A stretch of DNA of 64,000 bases from Rouxiella aceris (GCF_012933545.1 NZ_JAADJU010000004.1:124001-188000); one strand, 5' to 3'. Shown: positions 48,734 through 58,062, numbered from the stretch's first letter. Numbers and translations: made by a program. The notes: a model not told the origin generated them from the sequence alone.

Positions 48734-49762
48734 TTAATGTGTTTCGATGGTCGGCACTGCCGACATCCCTACCTTTAACCGTGCGGCATCTTGCTGACCG
48801 GCATCCAGTATAATTTTCACCGCCAGTCGTTGAGTGACCTTGGTGTAGTTACCGGTAGCATTATCCGGTGTTATCGGTGAGAAGGTCACCCCGGTTGCTG
48901 GCGCGATACTGTCGACTTTACCTTTCAGCACCACACCCGGCAACGCATCCACTTTGATTGAGACGTTCTGCTGCGGTTGCACATGGCCTAACTGAGTTTC
49001 CAGATAGTTGGCCAGTACATACGCCTGGTCAATCGGCACCAGAGCCAGTACGCGCGTCCCTGCCGCCACATAAGCCCCTACCCGCAATGAACGCACGCCA
49101 ACTACGCCATCAATCGGTGCCTTTATTTCAGTATAAGAGAGATTGAGCTCGGCCTGTTGCACCGCTGTCATCGCCGAGTCGATTGCTGCTTTGGCCTGCG
49201 CCTGCCCGGCCTTCAACACATCAAGTTGCTTTTCAGCGGCCTGCACAGCGGCGACATCACTTTGCTGCGTTGCCAATTTCTGGCGCAGGTTGGCATCGGA
49301 AACATCACGTTGATCGAGAGAACTGGATCCATTAAGCGCCAACTGCTTATAACGGTCGGCACTCTTGTGCGCATAAACCAGACCGGCGGCATCGGCGGCA
49401 ACGACGGCGCGCGCCTGCTCAATTAGCGGCTGCTGTTTGGCTAACTGCGCCACCAGACTTTGCATTTGTGCCTGCGCGGTTTCGAGATTGGCCTGCGCAG
49501 TTTGCAGCGCATTGCGATAGTCACGGTCATCGATTTTGGCCAACAGTTGCCCGGATTTCACCCGCTGGTTATCCGCCACCAGCACTTGGGCAATGGTGCC
49601 GGAAATACGCGGGGCAACCAGGGTTGAATCGGCAGAAATTACCGCATCATCGGTGGTCGGCGAACGGTCACCGGTGAGCAAATAGCTGCCAAGCACCACC
49701 AGCAATACCATAATCACAGCCACGACCCACCAAACGGGGCGAAACAAGAATGTCTTGGACAT
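48734..49762 (-). CDS. HlyD/EmrA-type membrane fusion protein
   Basis: A 342-residue periplasmic adaptor with one N-terminal membrane segment (residues 12-30). A lipoyl half-motif (RISGTIAQVLVADNQRVKSGQLL) and a long coiled-coil region (about 80-200) lead to the second half (DGVVGVRSLRVGAYVAAGT). It is the partner of the DHA2 transporter 64 bases upstream and forms an EmrAB/TolC-like pump. It probably exports hydrophobic drugs or fatty acids; the substrate is not readable. Confidence 0.9.
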   Translation of the reverse strand: MSKTFLFRPVWWVVAVIMVLLVVLGSYLLTGDRSPTTDDAVISADSTLVAPRISGTIAQVLVADNQRVKSGQLLAKIDDRDYRNALQTAQANLETAQAQMQSLVAQLAKQQPLIEQARAVVAADAAGLVYAHKSADRYKQLALNGSSSLDQRDVSDANLRQKLATQQSDVAAVQAAEKQLDVLKAGQAQAKAAIDSAMTAVQQAELNLSYTEIKAPIDGVVGVRSLRVGAYVAAGTRVLALVPIDQAYVLANYLETQLGHVQPQQNVSIKVDALPGVVLKGKVDSIAPATGVTFSPITPDNATGNYTKVTQRLAVKIILDAGQQDAARLKVGMSAVPTIETH

Positions 49763-49826
49763 AGTTTAGTTTTCTCTTGAGTTTTCTTATCAATAATTTG
49801 CAGTGAACAAACGGCCGATATTCTGG

Positions 49827-51449
49827 TTAATCGTTCTTTTTAATCAGGGTATGCGGCGGATAAGTGCGTTTCGGCAGCAATGCGGTAAGCAACATCAGAG
49901 CAATGGCCAGGCCGATGATCATCAAATAGCTGTCGGATAATCCCAGTACCGTCGCCTGCCTTCTTACCAGGCTGGAAAAAGCGGCGATCGCTTCGCTGGA
50001 GACCAGCGAACCGTCGGGATTAAGCGGTGCCAGATAGGTGCCGTCACCGTCATAAGGTTGGGAAAGTAACGCGCTAACGCTGCCGACGTGGTTTAGCAGT
50101 ACGTGGGAGTGAAATTGCTCGCGCTGGCTGGAGAATTCGGTGAGCAATGTAGAACCGATCACACTGCCGAGGCCACGCACGGTATTAAACATTGCGGAAG
50201 CAAAAGGTCCCTCAGGCGGCATTACCACGCTGGTCGCCCCCATTAATATCGGCAATACCGACATAGGTTGCCCCAATGCCTGCATAATCTGCAGCCAGTA
50301 GAAATTCTCCCTCGCCCAGTCTTCGGTAAGATGACTCCCCAGATAACAGGAAATCCCCACCAGCGCCAACCCTGAAACCAGGATCCAGCGGCTGTCGATC
50401 CAGCGAAAATTAAGCACTGCCGCCACCAGCGGTGCCAATAAAAGTTGCGGTAAACCAATGGTCAGCGCCAAAGGTCCCACCTGCACGGCGCGAAAACCCT
50501 GAACGCTTTCCATATAGCTGGCCGGCAGCGCCGATCCGGAGAGAAACAGGGTCATTAGCCCGCCCAGAGTTAACAGACCGTGGGTTAAATTAGGCCTTTT
50601 AAGCATTTGCAATTTAAATAGCGGCAGCGGATGAGCCCATTCATTGACCACGAATATGGTCAGCAATCCGGTAGCCGCGAGCAGCATCACCACGATTAAC
50701 GGCGAATTCAGCCAATCGAGTCGGTGGCCCTGCTGTAATGCCAGCACCAGCAGGGCAATACCGCTGCTGCCAGTGACCATGCCCAGGATATCCATCTGTT
50801 TAAAGCGTTCATAACGCAACGGATCCTGGGGAATACCATAACCAATCATTATTCCGGCCAATAAGCAGGGTGGGATCACCTGCCAGAAAACCCACTGCCA
50901 ACCGATGGTGTCCGTCCAGAATGCTGCCAACGACATCGCCATATTCGGGCCAAACGTCGCCGTCAGTGCATAGCCGCTTAGCCCAAAGAGCTTATAGCTG
51001 GGTGGTAAAAAACGCAGTGCCGCCGTCATCAGCAATGGCGGTAGTGCACCGCCAAAAATCCCCTGCACCACCCGCAAGGCAAGCAAGACAGAAATATTGG
51101 CAGCAAAAGGCATCAGTACTGCCATCAGCGCAAAACCAAAGGTGACGGCAAGGGTAAAGCGGCGCAGTGAAAAGGTCATGGCAAACCACGGCGCCAGCAT
51201 CATGGCCGCAACCTCCGCCGCCTGATAGGCACCAATAAGCCAACTGCCGGGATCGCTGCTGATATTCAGCGCACCACGCACGTCTTGCAGGGCAATATCG
51301 GTGACGCGATCGTTAAGCCCGGAACAGAGTGCTGCAATAAGAATACCGATCAAACCGATCACCAGGCGCAGGGTAAAAGGTTGCGGCGCAGGAGGTACCG
51401 GCGCTGCAGGACCGGGCAGCGAATGGGCTAATGTAATCTGCTGATTCAT
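49827..51449 (-). CDS. DHA2-family multidrug MFS transporter (EmrB-like)
   Basis: A 540-residue transporter with 14 predicted membrane segments, the DHA2 hallmark. SDPGSWLIGAYQAAEVAAMMLAP replaces the usual motif-D region and is typical of EmrB/FarB relatives. It is the first gene of the two-gene operon with the HlyD adaptor. The operon is divergent from an IclR regulator across 270 bases, suggesting control by it. Confidence 0.9.
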   Translation of the reverse strand: MNQQITLAHSLPGPAAPVPPAPQPFTLRLVIGLIGILIAALCSGLNDRVTDIALQDVRGALNISSDPGSWLIGAYQAAEVAAMMLAPWFAMTFSLRRFTLAVTFGFALMAVLMPFAANISVLLALRVVQGIFGGALPPLLMTAALRFLPPSYKLFGLSGYALTATFGPNMAMSLAAFWTDTIGWQWVFWQVIPPCLLAGIMIGYGIPQDPLRYERFKQMDILGMVTGSSGIALLVLALQQGHRLDWLNSPLIVVMLLAATGLLTIFVVNEWAHPLPLFKLQMLKRPNLTHGLLTLGGLMTLFLSGSALPASYMESVQGFRAVQVGPLALTIGLPQLLLAPLVAAVLNFRWIDSRWILVSGLALVGISCYLGSHLTEDWARENFYWLQIMQALGQPMSVLPILMGATSVVMPPEGPFASAMFNTVRGLGSVIGSTLLTEFSSQREQFHSHVLLNHVGSVSALLSQPYDGDGTYLAPLNPDGSLVSSEAIAAFSSLVRRQATVLGLSDSYLMIIGLAIALMLLTALLPKRTYPPHTLIKKND

Positions 51450-51577
51450 AAATAAACTCTTCTGCTCTACGGCGTTACAGAATGGATACTTTGATGCCGA
51501 ATCGCCGTTAATCGTGGCGGTGCTGCTGTCGCAATGGAGATCTGGCCAATGTCTTCGTTGAAAATGATGCGGTGCAT

Positions 51578-51632
51578 CACAATACGATACAGCGAAGAAA
51601 TACTATAATACGATGCACTGTATTGCAATGTG
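51578..51632. promoter_or_regulatory. Candidate operator between the DHA2 pump and the IclR gene
   Basis: Imperfect inverted arms CACAATACGATACAG (51578-51592) and CTGTATTGCAATGTG (51618-51632) match at 12 of 15 positions. A direct repeat AATACGATACA / AATACGATGCA lies within the same span. The stretch 51566-51578 is also palindromic (GATGC-GGT-GCATC). The position between divergent pump and regulator genes suggests binding of the IclR protein. Confidence 0.45.
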
Positions 51633-51718
51633 ATTAGATATTGTTTTTGGCGCAGGCAACTATTACATTTGATGGGTTTGAATCAGCAGAAGGCGCGACT
51701 TATGGATAAATCAACGCG

Positions 51719-52498
51719 ATGAATACAGAACAATCAGTCGATGAAGAACGTAGCGGTGGAATACAGGTCATTGCGCGTGCGGCGGCGATTCTCAATGCGC
51801 TGGGTAGCCATCCCCAGGGCTTAAGCCTTGGCGCTATTGCCAACGAAGTGCAATTACCGCGATCAACAGTACAACGCATTGTTGCCGCGCTGGGTGAAGA
51901 AGGGATGGTACGCGCCGAGGGAGCAGGGGGCGTCAGGCTGGGTCCGATGTTGCTGCGTCTGGTTTCGACTATTCATAGCGATGTTATCGCCATCGCCTCA
52001 CCTTATCTGCAACAGCTGTGTCATGAAACCGAAGAGACAGTGGCGCTCGGTCGGGCCAGTGGCCGACAAATTGCCAATATTCATCATATTGTTGCCGAAC
52101 GTGAACTGCGCGTCGTGCCAAAATTCGGTCTGAATTTGCCGATTTATAGCACCTCCGCCGGCCGCGCCCTGCTCTCCTTGATCAGCGACCAGGAGATCCG
52201 GCAACTTGTTGGCGAAACGCTGGAACCGGCCACCACCAACACGGTAAAAGATATTAATGCCCTGCTGGCGAAGGTGGCACAGGTGCGCGCATCCGGTATT
52301 TCCATGGAAAACGGCGAAACTGTGCTGGGAATATCCTCGGTGGCTACGGCCATTGATACCATTCTCGGCCACTACTCGATTTCGGTATTAATGCCCACCG
52401 AGCGCCGGGATGCCAAATTGCAGATGGTGCAGCAGGCTATTACGCGCTGTAAAGAGTCGCTGATCGGCGAAATCGGCAAAATGAGCAGTCGCGAGTAA
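51719..52498 (+). CDS. IclR-family transcriptional regulator
   Basis: A 259-residue regulator with an N-terminal winged helix-turn-helix (about residues 15-75, LGAIANEVQLPRSTVQRIVAAL) and a C-terminal GAF-like effector domain (LPIYSTSAGRALLSLIS, a conserved IclR block). Diverges from the efflux operon and precedes a universal stress gene by 34 bases, so it probably regulates at least one. The effector is unknown. Confidence 0.9.
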   Translation: MNTEQSVDEERSGGIQVIARAAAILNALGSHPQGLSLGAIANEVQLPRSTVQRIVAALGEEGMVRAEGAGGVRLGPMLLRLVSTIHSDVIAIASPYLQQLCHETEETVALGRASGRQIANIHHIVAERELRVVPKFGLNLPIYSTSAGRALLSLISDQEIRQLVGETLEPATTNTVKDINALLAKVAQVRASGISMENGETVLGISSVATAIDTILGHYSISVLMPTERRDAKLQMVQQAITRCKESLIGEIGKMSSRE

Positions 52499-52532
52499 CT
52501 TCCCTCCTCCTCTGGCAGAAAAGGAATAACCT

Positions 52533-52979
52533 ATGTTTGATGTCATCCTGGTGGCAGTTGATGGATCACCCCAGACGTCGCAAGTTGTCACACTGGCGAG
52601 CCAAATTGCCCAGAACGGTACACCGGCGGTTTATGTGACCTGTTGTATTGATGAAGCCTATGCGCTGGCCAACGAACAAGAACATCCTGGCGATATTCTG
52701 GAATATCCGGCGGCGGCGGCAGAACAGGACAGCGCAACGGCAGTCGTTGAAAATGCCCTGCGTCAGTTGGCACAGGCGGGTATTAGTGCGCAGGGAAATC
52801 TGCTGGTCGGCGCCGCCGGAGAAAGCCTGGTAGCCGAGGCAAAAGCCAAAAAGGCCTCAGTGATTGTGATTGGCCACCGGCAGTTATCGGCGTTTGGCAG
52901 GATAGTAAAAGGTTCAGTCAGTGCAGAAGTGATTGCTAACGCGCCCTGCCCGGTACTGGTGGAAGTTCGCGGCAATTAG
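52533..52979 (+). CDS. Universal stress protein (UspA-type)
   Basis: A 148-residue single USP domain: VILVAVDGSPQTSQVVTLA at the N terminus and VIVIGHRQLSAFGRIVKGSVSAEVIANAPCPVLVE at the C terminus, with the ATP-binding GxxG...GSVS pattern intact. It lies 34 bases behind the IclR gene and is likely co-transcribed. Confidence 0.9.
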   Translation: MFDVILVAVDGSPQTSQVVTLASQIAQNGTPAVYVTCCIDEAYALANEQEHPGDILEYPAAAAEQDSATAVVENALRQLAQAGISAQGNLLVGAAGESLVAEAKAKKASVIVIGHRQLSAFGRIVKGSVSAEVIANAPCPVLVEVRGN

Positions 52980-53110
52980 GTAGATTTGCTTAGCCGCGAG
53001 GATATCGCGCGGCAAACAAAAAAGTACAGAATTGACGTTGGAGATGCATCTGCATCGCCACCGCCAACCCTGTACTTTAAAACTCTTGTTTCTTGACGAA
53101 AATCCTGTGC

Positions 53111-53461
53111 TTACCAACGACCCGGAGGCGGACCTTCACGCCATCTTCCCGGAGGACCATCATGCCAGTGACGCGGTGGTGGCCCTTCGCGCCAGTACGG
53201 GTCATGGCGCCAATAACGCGGCGGCGGCGGTGGCGGTACCGGTTCATAATAAACCCAACGGCCACGATCGCGGCGATGATGACTCCACCAACCTGGTGGA
53301 CGCCAGTCACCGCCGTCCCAATAATATCCGCGCGGATCGCGGTCACCAATGCGCATTGAGAAACCGGGGACATTAACCCCAACAGAAACATCCGCATGCG
53401 CTATTGCCGGCATTCCTGAAAAGGCGGATACCACCGCCAGCACTAATAATATTTTTTTCAT
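53111..53461 (-). CDS. Exported DUF2502-type protein (YpeC-like)
   Basis: A 116-residue exported protein with a signal peptide ending near AIAHA. The core IGDRDPRGYYWDGGDWRPPG is like the family of E. coli YpeC and YbgS neighbours (DUF2502). The C-terminal half is rich in Pro, Trp, Arg and His and has near-repeats (HWHDGPPGRW, WREGPPPGRW). ATG at 53461 is used, with GGAG seven bases upstream. Function unknown. Confidence 0.8.
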   Translation of the reverse strand: MKKILLVLAVVSAFSGMPAIAHADVSVGVNVPGFSMRIGDRDPRGYYWDGGDWRPPGWWSHHRRDRGRWVYYEPVPPPPPPRYWRHDPYWREGPPPRHWHDGPPGRWREGPPPGRW

Positions 53462-53729
53462 CACGACACTCCAGGATCTGTCCGATCTGATGGCGCTACG
53501 TTAACCCCGCCTATCTTGCTGTTCTATAGGAATTTATCCCATTTACTTACGCCTCGCGATTTCCTTACAGTTATGTCAAAACAGTTACATTTGTTTTGAA
53601 TTCGTAAGGCTATGGCGGGAAAGATAAAATTAATCCACGGTTAGCTTTTTCGCTTAAATAACATACCGTTCGCAGGAAAAGCGGCAGGAATAAAAAAGCT
53701 TGAGCTTTGATAAGGAGTACAGCCGGCAA

Positions 53730-53752
53730 TAAAAAAACCGCCGAAGCGGTTC
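53730..53752 (-). terminator. Terminator after the small acidic protein gene
   Basis: On the minus strand AACCGC-TTCG-GCGGTTTTTTTATT: a short stem with UUCG-type loop and seven Ts, about 40 bases past the stop of the 43-residue protein. Confidence 0.85.
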
Positions 53753-53790
53753 TCATTTTACTGATGTTTAACCGGTGAACGGGTGCTGAT

Positions 53791-53922
53791 TCAGATTTTG
53801 CAACCTTCGCAGTCGCTCTCATCTGCCAGAATTTCCGGTACGGCAGCCGCTTTTTCCGCCGCTTTTTCTTCGGCAGTTTCCAGCGCAGCATCTATATCGA
53901 AATCAAAAATATCGTCACTCAT
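53791..53922 (-). CDS. Small acidic protein with C-terminal CxxC
   Basis: A 43-residue protein, MSDDIFDFDIDAALETAEEK then an Ala/Glu/Lys helix and SDCEGCKI at the end. AAGGTGAG lies before the ATG and a clean terminator follows, so it is probably a real gene. The helix plus a CxxC pair is unlike any family I can name; the cysteines could bind metal or act in thiol exchange. It is too short to place with certainty. Confidence 0.65.
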   Translation of the reverse strand: MSDDIFDFDIDAALETAEEKAAEKAAAVPEILADESDCEGCKI

Positions 53923-54155
53923 TTCTCTCACCTTGTTTGCAAACACAGCCTGTTTTGGAAAATATCACTGCCCTAAACCGCTCGGCCAGTGTCCATGAGT
54001 ATAAACGACAGCGGAGGGTCGATACCATTATTCTGTGCTGCGAGCGCAGGGTTTACGCCGATGGGCCACGGCATGGGCAAGCGTTCTGCGCTGAAATTTG
54101 CGTCTCCTGCTGACAGCAACCATAGTTAAAGGAAGCCAAAACAAAGGAGAATGAC

Positions 54156-54368
54156 ATGACAAGTTCCAATATCAAAGCCTGGGCCAACGTGCGTGAAACC
54201 TCACACGAAATCGCCGAAGCTATTTTCGAACTGGCTAAAAATGATGAAGTACTGGCACAAAAAATTTGGGAGGAAGGCAGTGACGAAGTGCTGCCCATCG
54301 CTTTCGCCAAAACCAATGAAGACGCTCTATATTGGGGCGAAGAGAAGATAGAACGTAAAAACGTTTAA
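54156..54368 (+). CDS. yccJ: YccJ family protein
   Basis: A 70-residue protein matching E. coli Ycc[32 protein letters not shown] and the tail [14 protein letters not shown] are conserved. In E. coli it is encoded next to wrbA; here wrbA is not adjacent. Function unknown. The ribosome-binding site AAGGAGAATGACATG is strong. Confidence 0.93.
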   Translation: MTSSNIKAWANVRETSHEIAEAIFELAKNDEVLAQKIWEEGSDEVLPIAFAKTNEDALYWGEEKIERKNV

Positions 54369-54384
54369 CCGGGTAATGACAACC

Positions 54385-54411
54385 AAAGGCCCTGGTCAAG
54401 CACCAGGGCTT
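54385..54411. terminator. Hairpin between yccJ and the converging gene
   Basis: AAGGCCCTGGT-CAAGC-ACCAGGGCTT is a stem of about ten pairs between two converging genes; T runs are weak on both sides. Confidence 0.6.
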
Positions 54412-54670
54412 AGCTGTCAAAGCCAAATCCCATCTGATGTGCCCAGTCAAATACCTGCTCTTTATAAAAAAAACGAGGTTCGCAGACACCTGGCTGGCCT
54501 GGGGTCTGGATCATCACGGCAATACAGGGGTAAGCCACGGGTCGGGCATCAAAGATAAAATCGTCTATTTCCTGTTCAGCAAATTCCGATTCCTCACCGA
54601 CAGCGGTGGCCTGGAAGATTTCATGCATGATCCAGTTTCGGTATTCAAATTCATTATTGAGAAATTTCAT
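54410..54670 (-). CDS. Uncharacterised small protein
   Basis: An 86-residue acidic protein, MKFLNNEFEYRNWIMHEIFQ at the start, with IAVMIQTPGQPGVCEPRFFY later. AGGAG six bases before the ATG supports translation. I recognise no family. It stands beside another small unknown gene on the same strand and may be co-transcribed with it. Confidence 0.7.
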   Translation of the reverse strand: MKFLNNEFEYRNWIMHEIFQATAVGEESEFAEQEIDDFIFDARPVAYPCIAVMIQTPGQPGVCEPRFFYKEQVFDWAHQMGFGFDS

Positions 54671-54722
54671 CTTTCGCTCCTGAAAACACTCACTCGCGTT
54701 TTAAATACGGCAGATTTAACGC

Positions 54723-55001
54723 TTAAACGTGCAAACTCTCATCACCGCCGCAGCAAGGACAAACCTCAACGCGAGAAACGGTCATCTTCGCCAGCCCGTT
54801 GCACTCCCACTCTACCCTCAGCGGTTGGCCATTATCTTCTGTCGACTGCAGATAACGATCGTACCAGGCGGCCTGACCCTGCATGGTTTCAACCAGGATC
54901 AGCTTATCGCCGGCATATATGCGCGCAGTCGCCTGAGCGTCGTATTTTTCACCGTCGACCAGTTTGTGCAAGTGATGGATAGAAAGTTTGATACGTTCCA
55001 C
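54723..55001 (-). CDS. Uncharacterised protein with CxCC motif
   Basis: A 92-residue protein from a GTG at 55001 with AGGAG five bases upstream; the longer ATG form (55037) lacks a ribosome-binding site. The body RIKLSIHHLHKLVDGEKYDA begins the chain and VEVCPCCGGDES closes it, a likely zinc or thiol site. It is 52 bases upstream of the 86-residue unknown gene, in the same direction. Confidence 0.7.
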   Translation of the reverse strand: MERIKLSIHHLHKLVDGEKYDAQATARIYAGDKLILVETMQGQAAWYDRYLQSTEDNGQPLRVEWECNGLAKMTVSRVEVCPCCGGDESLHV

Positions 55002-55118
55002 GGCGACTCCTGAGGCTGCAAAGTAAAATGTTAGCATTTCTTTGCGTGTAACTTCACCCTCAGTTTATCAGAGCCGCACGGGAAGAGTCAGAGCAGGTAC
55101 AAAGGTTGTTGCACTTTT

Positions 55119-55622
55119 TCAGGCAATTTGCAGGTTTTGAGATTTTTGCGCATGCGGTTGATACTGACGCGCCAGATCGTAGACATCGTAGAAATCCACG
55201 GTCCCCTTATTGGCGATAATCGCCTGGATATGGGATTTGACCTGATTAGCGACTCTGTCGCTGGCAAGTAACTGCGCCACGGCTTCGGCAGATATTTCAC
55301 GGCTAAAGTACCATTCGCCGTTATAACAAACCCGCAGATCCAGGACGTCGATATCTTCATAGCGATAGACAGGATTGATTTCCAGTAACAGCATCGCCGC
55401 CATAAACAGCAAGAATGCAGTAAAACCGGCAAACCAGCCAAGTCCCATGTAAGGCGAGGCATACATCACGATGCCCACGGCAATATAGCCCGCAAACATT
55501 GCAAGACACAGCCAGGGATGATGAATAAAGAACTCCCCGTTGATCCGCGGCTTGCCGTCACGACGTTCGCTGTGGTTCAGGCGCGCAATCTCTGCATCGA
55601 GAACATTTTTGATGATATCCAT
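55119..55622 (-). CDS. ylaC: YlaC family membrane protein
   Basis: A 167-residue inner-membrane protein with two hydrophobic segments (about residues 35-53 and 60-80). The block YRYEDIDVLDLRVCYNGEWY is almost identical to E. coli YlaC, and FYDVYDLARQ matches the family tail. Function unknown. In E. coli ylaC lies at a different site near maa and hha. Confidence 0.9.
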   Translation of the reverse strand: MDIIKNVLDAEIARLNHSERRDGKPRINGEFFIHHPWLCLAMFAGYIAVGIVMYASPYMGLGWFAGFTAFLLFMAAMLLLEINPVYRYEDIDVLDLRVCYNGEWYFSREISAEAVAQLLASDRVANQVKSHIQAIIANKGTVDFYDVYDLARQYQPHAQKSQNLQIA

Positions 55623-55841
55623 TTATAACCTCACTACATTCAGTGACTATAATGCAATTTGATAGCATAATTTTAACACGGCGGCTGTTATAGCAGATAG
55701 AGCAGTTAATCAATAATTGCGCGTTATCTGTTATAGTCTTTAGGGAAAGTGAGGCTGTTTTACATAGCATCACCAGGCAGACAGTCCAGCGTCATGGACG
55801 ACGGATAGATGACTTAACTCACTCAAGATGAGGGACACATT

Positions 55842-56321
55842 GTGCCATTTATGATCCTGGAAAAACCGGCAAAAACTATTGCCAGCTACCGCGTTACCGG
55901 CCCTTATACCACCACCGTCAAGCAGGGATTCGAAGTGCTTATGCCCTGGGCCAAACAGCTTAACCTGCAAGACGCCGACTGGCTGACCCTGTTTTTAGAC
56001 AATCCCAATACCACTGATCCCCAGGCCTGTCGCGCCGAGCCGTCGGTCAGCGTAAGCAAGGATTTTCAGTTACCTGACAACAGTGCCGGTATTCGCTTAC
56101 AAACCTTGCCAGCCGGGACCTATGCCGCCTATCACATCACCATTGGCGACGGTAACTTTGCCAAAGCCTGGACAGATTTTTTCACCCTCCATCTGGCCAA
56201 CAGTGGCTATCGTCCAGACGGTCGCGTCTGTTACGAGCACTATCTCAATGATGGCTCACTGACTGGCGTTTTTGAGGTGGTCCTCTATCAATCGGTGGAG
56301 AAAATCGCCGTCATTCGCTAA
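55842..56321 (+). CDS. sbmC: DNA gyrase inhibitor SbmC (GyrI-like)
   Basis: A 159-residue GyrI-like protein of the AraC effector-binding fold. TVKQGFEVLMPWAKQLNL, LFLDNPNTTDP and GTYAAYHITIGDGNFAKAWTDFF follow E. coli SbmC, which protects gyrase from toxins such as microcin B17. The start is GTG at 55842 with GAGGG seven bases upstream. It is convergent with deoR. I see no perfect LexA box upstream although sbmC is SOS-regulated in E. coli. Confidence 0.88.
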   Translation: MPFMILEKPAKTIASYRVTGPYTTTVKQGFEVLMPWAKQLNLQDADWLTLFLDNPNTTDPQACRAEPSVSVSKDFQLPDNSAGIRLQTLPAGTYAAYHITIGDGNFAKAWTDFFTLHLANSGYRPDGRVCYEHYLNDGSLTGVFEVVLYQSVEKIAVIR

Positions 56322-56327
56322 CAGGCT

Positions 56328-57092
56328 TTAGTAGTGCACGGGCATCGCCGCCGCCTGGCAGTAATCGAGATAGCTTTGTGCTGGCATACGGTCAGTTACC
56401 AGCGAGGTAAATTCGGCCAGCGCGCCAATGGCCGCTGGCCGTATCTGGCCGAATTTAGTGTTATCCACCACCAAAATTTTCTCCCGACAACGTTGCATCG
56501 CCTGATGCTTCATCAGCAGCTCGTCAAAATTAAAGCAACTGACGCCGTATTGCAGGCTGACGCCCGCGGCTGAGATAAAAGCCTTATCTGGCAAGGCATG
56601 GCTTAATTCACTGCTTTGCGCAAAGGGAATAAAAATGCCGTTGCTGGCGCGGAACTTGCCGCCACACATAATTACTTCGCAGTTTGGTTTTTCCTGCAAA
56701 GCCAAAAAAGTATTCAACGAGTAGCAGATGGCGGTAAACACCCGTTCATCAGGAATTTGCTCAATGATATAAGGCGTGGTGGTGCCGCAATCAAAAAATA
56801 CCAGATCATCATCTGCCACCAGCATAGCCGCCCGTCTGGCCAGTTGCTGTTTCTCGGCCACCTGTCGCATCTTTTGTTCGCTGACAAAATAGTGCGTGGC
56901 CGGATTATTTTTTGGATCGATAACAATATAGCCGCCCAACAGGATCAACGGAGAAGCGGATCCGCCGAGATCTCGACGCACAGTCATTTCGGAAACATCG
57001 AGCAATAACGCTGCTTCTTTCAGGTGGATCTTGTCCGTTTTTCTAAGAGCAAACAGCAGGCGTTGCAACCTGTCTTCGCGTTTGTTTTCCAT
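56328..57092 (-). CDS. deoR: Deoxyribose operon repressor DeoR
   Basis: A 254-residue DeoR-family regulator, near E. coli DeoR in full length. The helix-turn-helix is at residues 21-45 (LKEAALLLDVSEMTVRRDL), followed by the sugar-phosphate sensor domain with FFDCGTTTPYIIEQI and VDNTKFG. E. coli DeoR senses deoxyribose-5-phosphate and controls deoCABD. No deo gene is in this window, as is also true for E. coli deoR. Confidence 0.93.
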   Translation of the reverse strand: MENKREDRLQRLLFALRKTDKIHLKEAALLLDVSEMTVRRDLGGSASPLILLGGYIVIDPKNNPATHYFVSEQKMRQVAEKQQLARRAAMLVADDDLVFFDCGTTTPYIIEQIPDERVFTAICYSLNTFLALQEKPNCEVIMCGGKFRASNGIFIPFAQSSELSHALPDKAFISAAGVSLQYGVSCFNFDELLMKHQAMQRCREKILVVDNTKFGQIRPAAIGALAEFTSLVTDRMPAQSYLDYCQAAAMPVHY

Positions 57093-57164
57093 GGTTGATT
57101 CTCTGGGAAAATTTGCGGGATTACCGCCTATCGGGCAACACGGATTGCAGATACTTGAATACTA

Positions 57165-57824
57165 TCATTGAATTTGCAGCATCGTCAGCTTTCCACCAAA
57201 AACGGCACCGGTATCGATATAGTGTTGATTGGCATAATGCGCCACCTCGGCAAGCGGAGTATGACCAAAGAAAAAACGTTCGGCACCCGTAATAGGGCGA
57301 GACTCACCGGATACGGCATCATCAATGCGCCGTCGCTGCCACAGCACCTGTTCACTGTCGACCGGCTGGTTGAAATGATAATTATCCAGCGGGTAGTCAG
57401 CATGGGCAATCACTGTCAGCCGTTGACCGCAGGTGAGCTCGAGGATATGCGGCAAACTTTCTGCCTGGCGGAGCAACTGCCGTGCCCTGGCTTCGTCATT
57501 GGCTGACAGTTTATAAAACCATCCGCCGCCGTTGCCCAGCCAACGTTCAATATGCCGTCCATGCACGGCATCGATGGCCATTTGTTCATGATTGCCACGC
57601 ACCGCAACGAACCACGGCTGGGTAATTAATGATAAACAGCCCAGACTGTCGGGTCCACGATCAATCAAGTCGCCAACGGAGAGCAGCAAGTCCTTCTCGT
57701 AGCAAAAAGCCTGCTGGCAGAGAAGATCCTCCAGTTGCTGCCGACATCCGTGGATATCACCCACCACAAAAATCCGGCGATAATCGGCCCCCTGAATACG
57801 TTGATACACCGCCAAATCCATCAT
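57165..57824 (-). CDS. pphA: Serine/threonine protein phosphatase PrpA-like
   Basis: A 219-residue PPP-family phosphatase of the lambda/PrpA type. The signature motifs are GDIHGC, GDLIDRGPD, RGNHEQM, then IAHADYP and FGHTPL for the second metal. In E. coli PphA links protein misfolding stress to CpxR and HtrA. It follows deoR after 72 bases in the same direction, but the genes seem unrelated. Confidence 0.88.
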   Translation of the reverse strand: MMDLAVYQRIQGADYRRIFVVGDIHGCRQQLEDLLCQQAFCYEKDLLLSVGDLIDRGPDSLGCLSLITQPWFVAVRGNHEQMAIDAVHGRHIERWLGNGGGWFYKLSANDEARARQLLRQAESLPHILELTCGQRLTVIAHADYPLDNYHFNQPVDSEQVLWQRRRIDDAVSGESRPITGAERFFFGHTPLAEVAHYANQHYIDTGAVFGGKLTMLQIQ

Positions 57825-58062
57825 AAATTTGCCAGCCTTCTATTTTCATACCACCGGGTTGCCGGGAAATTTTGACAACCCTTGTTTTAGTCGTTATCAA
57901 TAATAAGATGAATACTGCAAACTGCTACTGCGCGCGAATTATTATCACTTTCATAAAGAAGGTGGGATAGCGCCTGCATTTTGCAGCCTTCACTCCACCC
58001 AACCGGTGGGGTGAAGTCCTTATCGGTTGGCTTCATAAGACTCGTACAGGAAGCCTCAACAG

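Noticed and set aside
53111-53461. Tandem repeat region in the DUF2502 protein as a DNA repeat array
   Set aside because: The WREGPPP-like units are imprecise and arise from biased amino acid composition, not from a true DNA tandem array.
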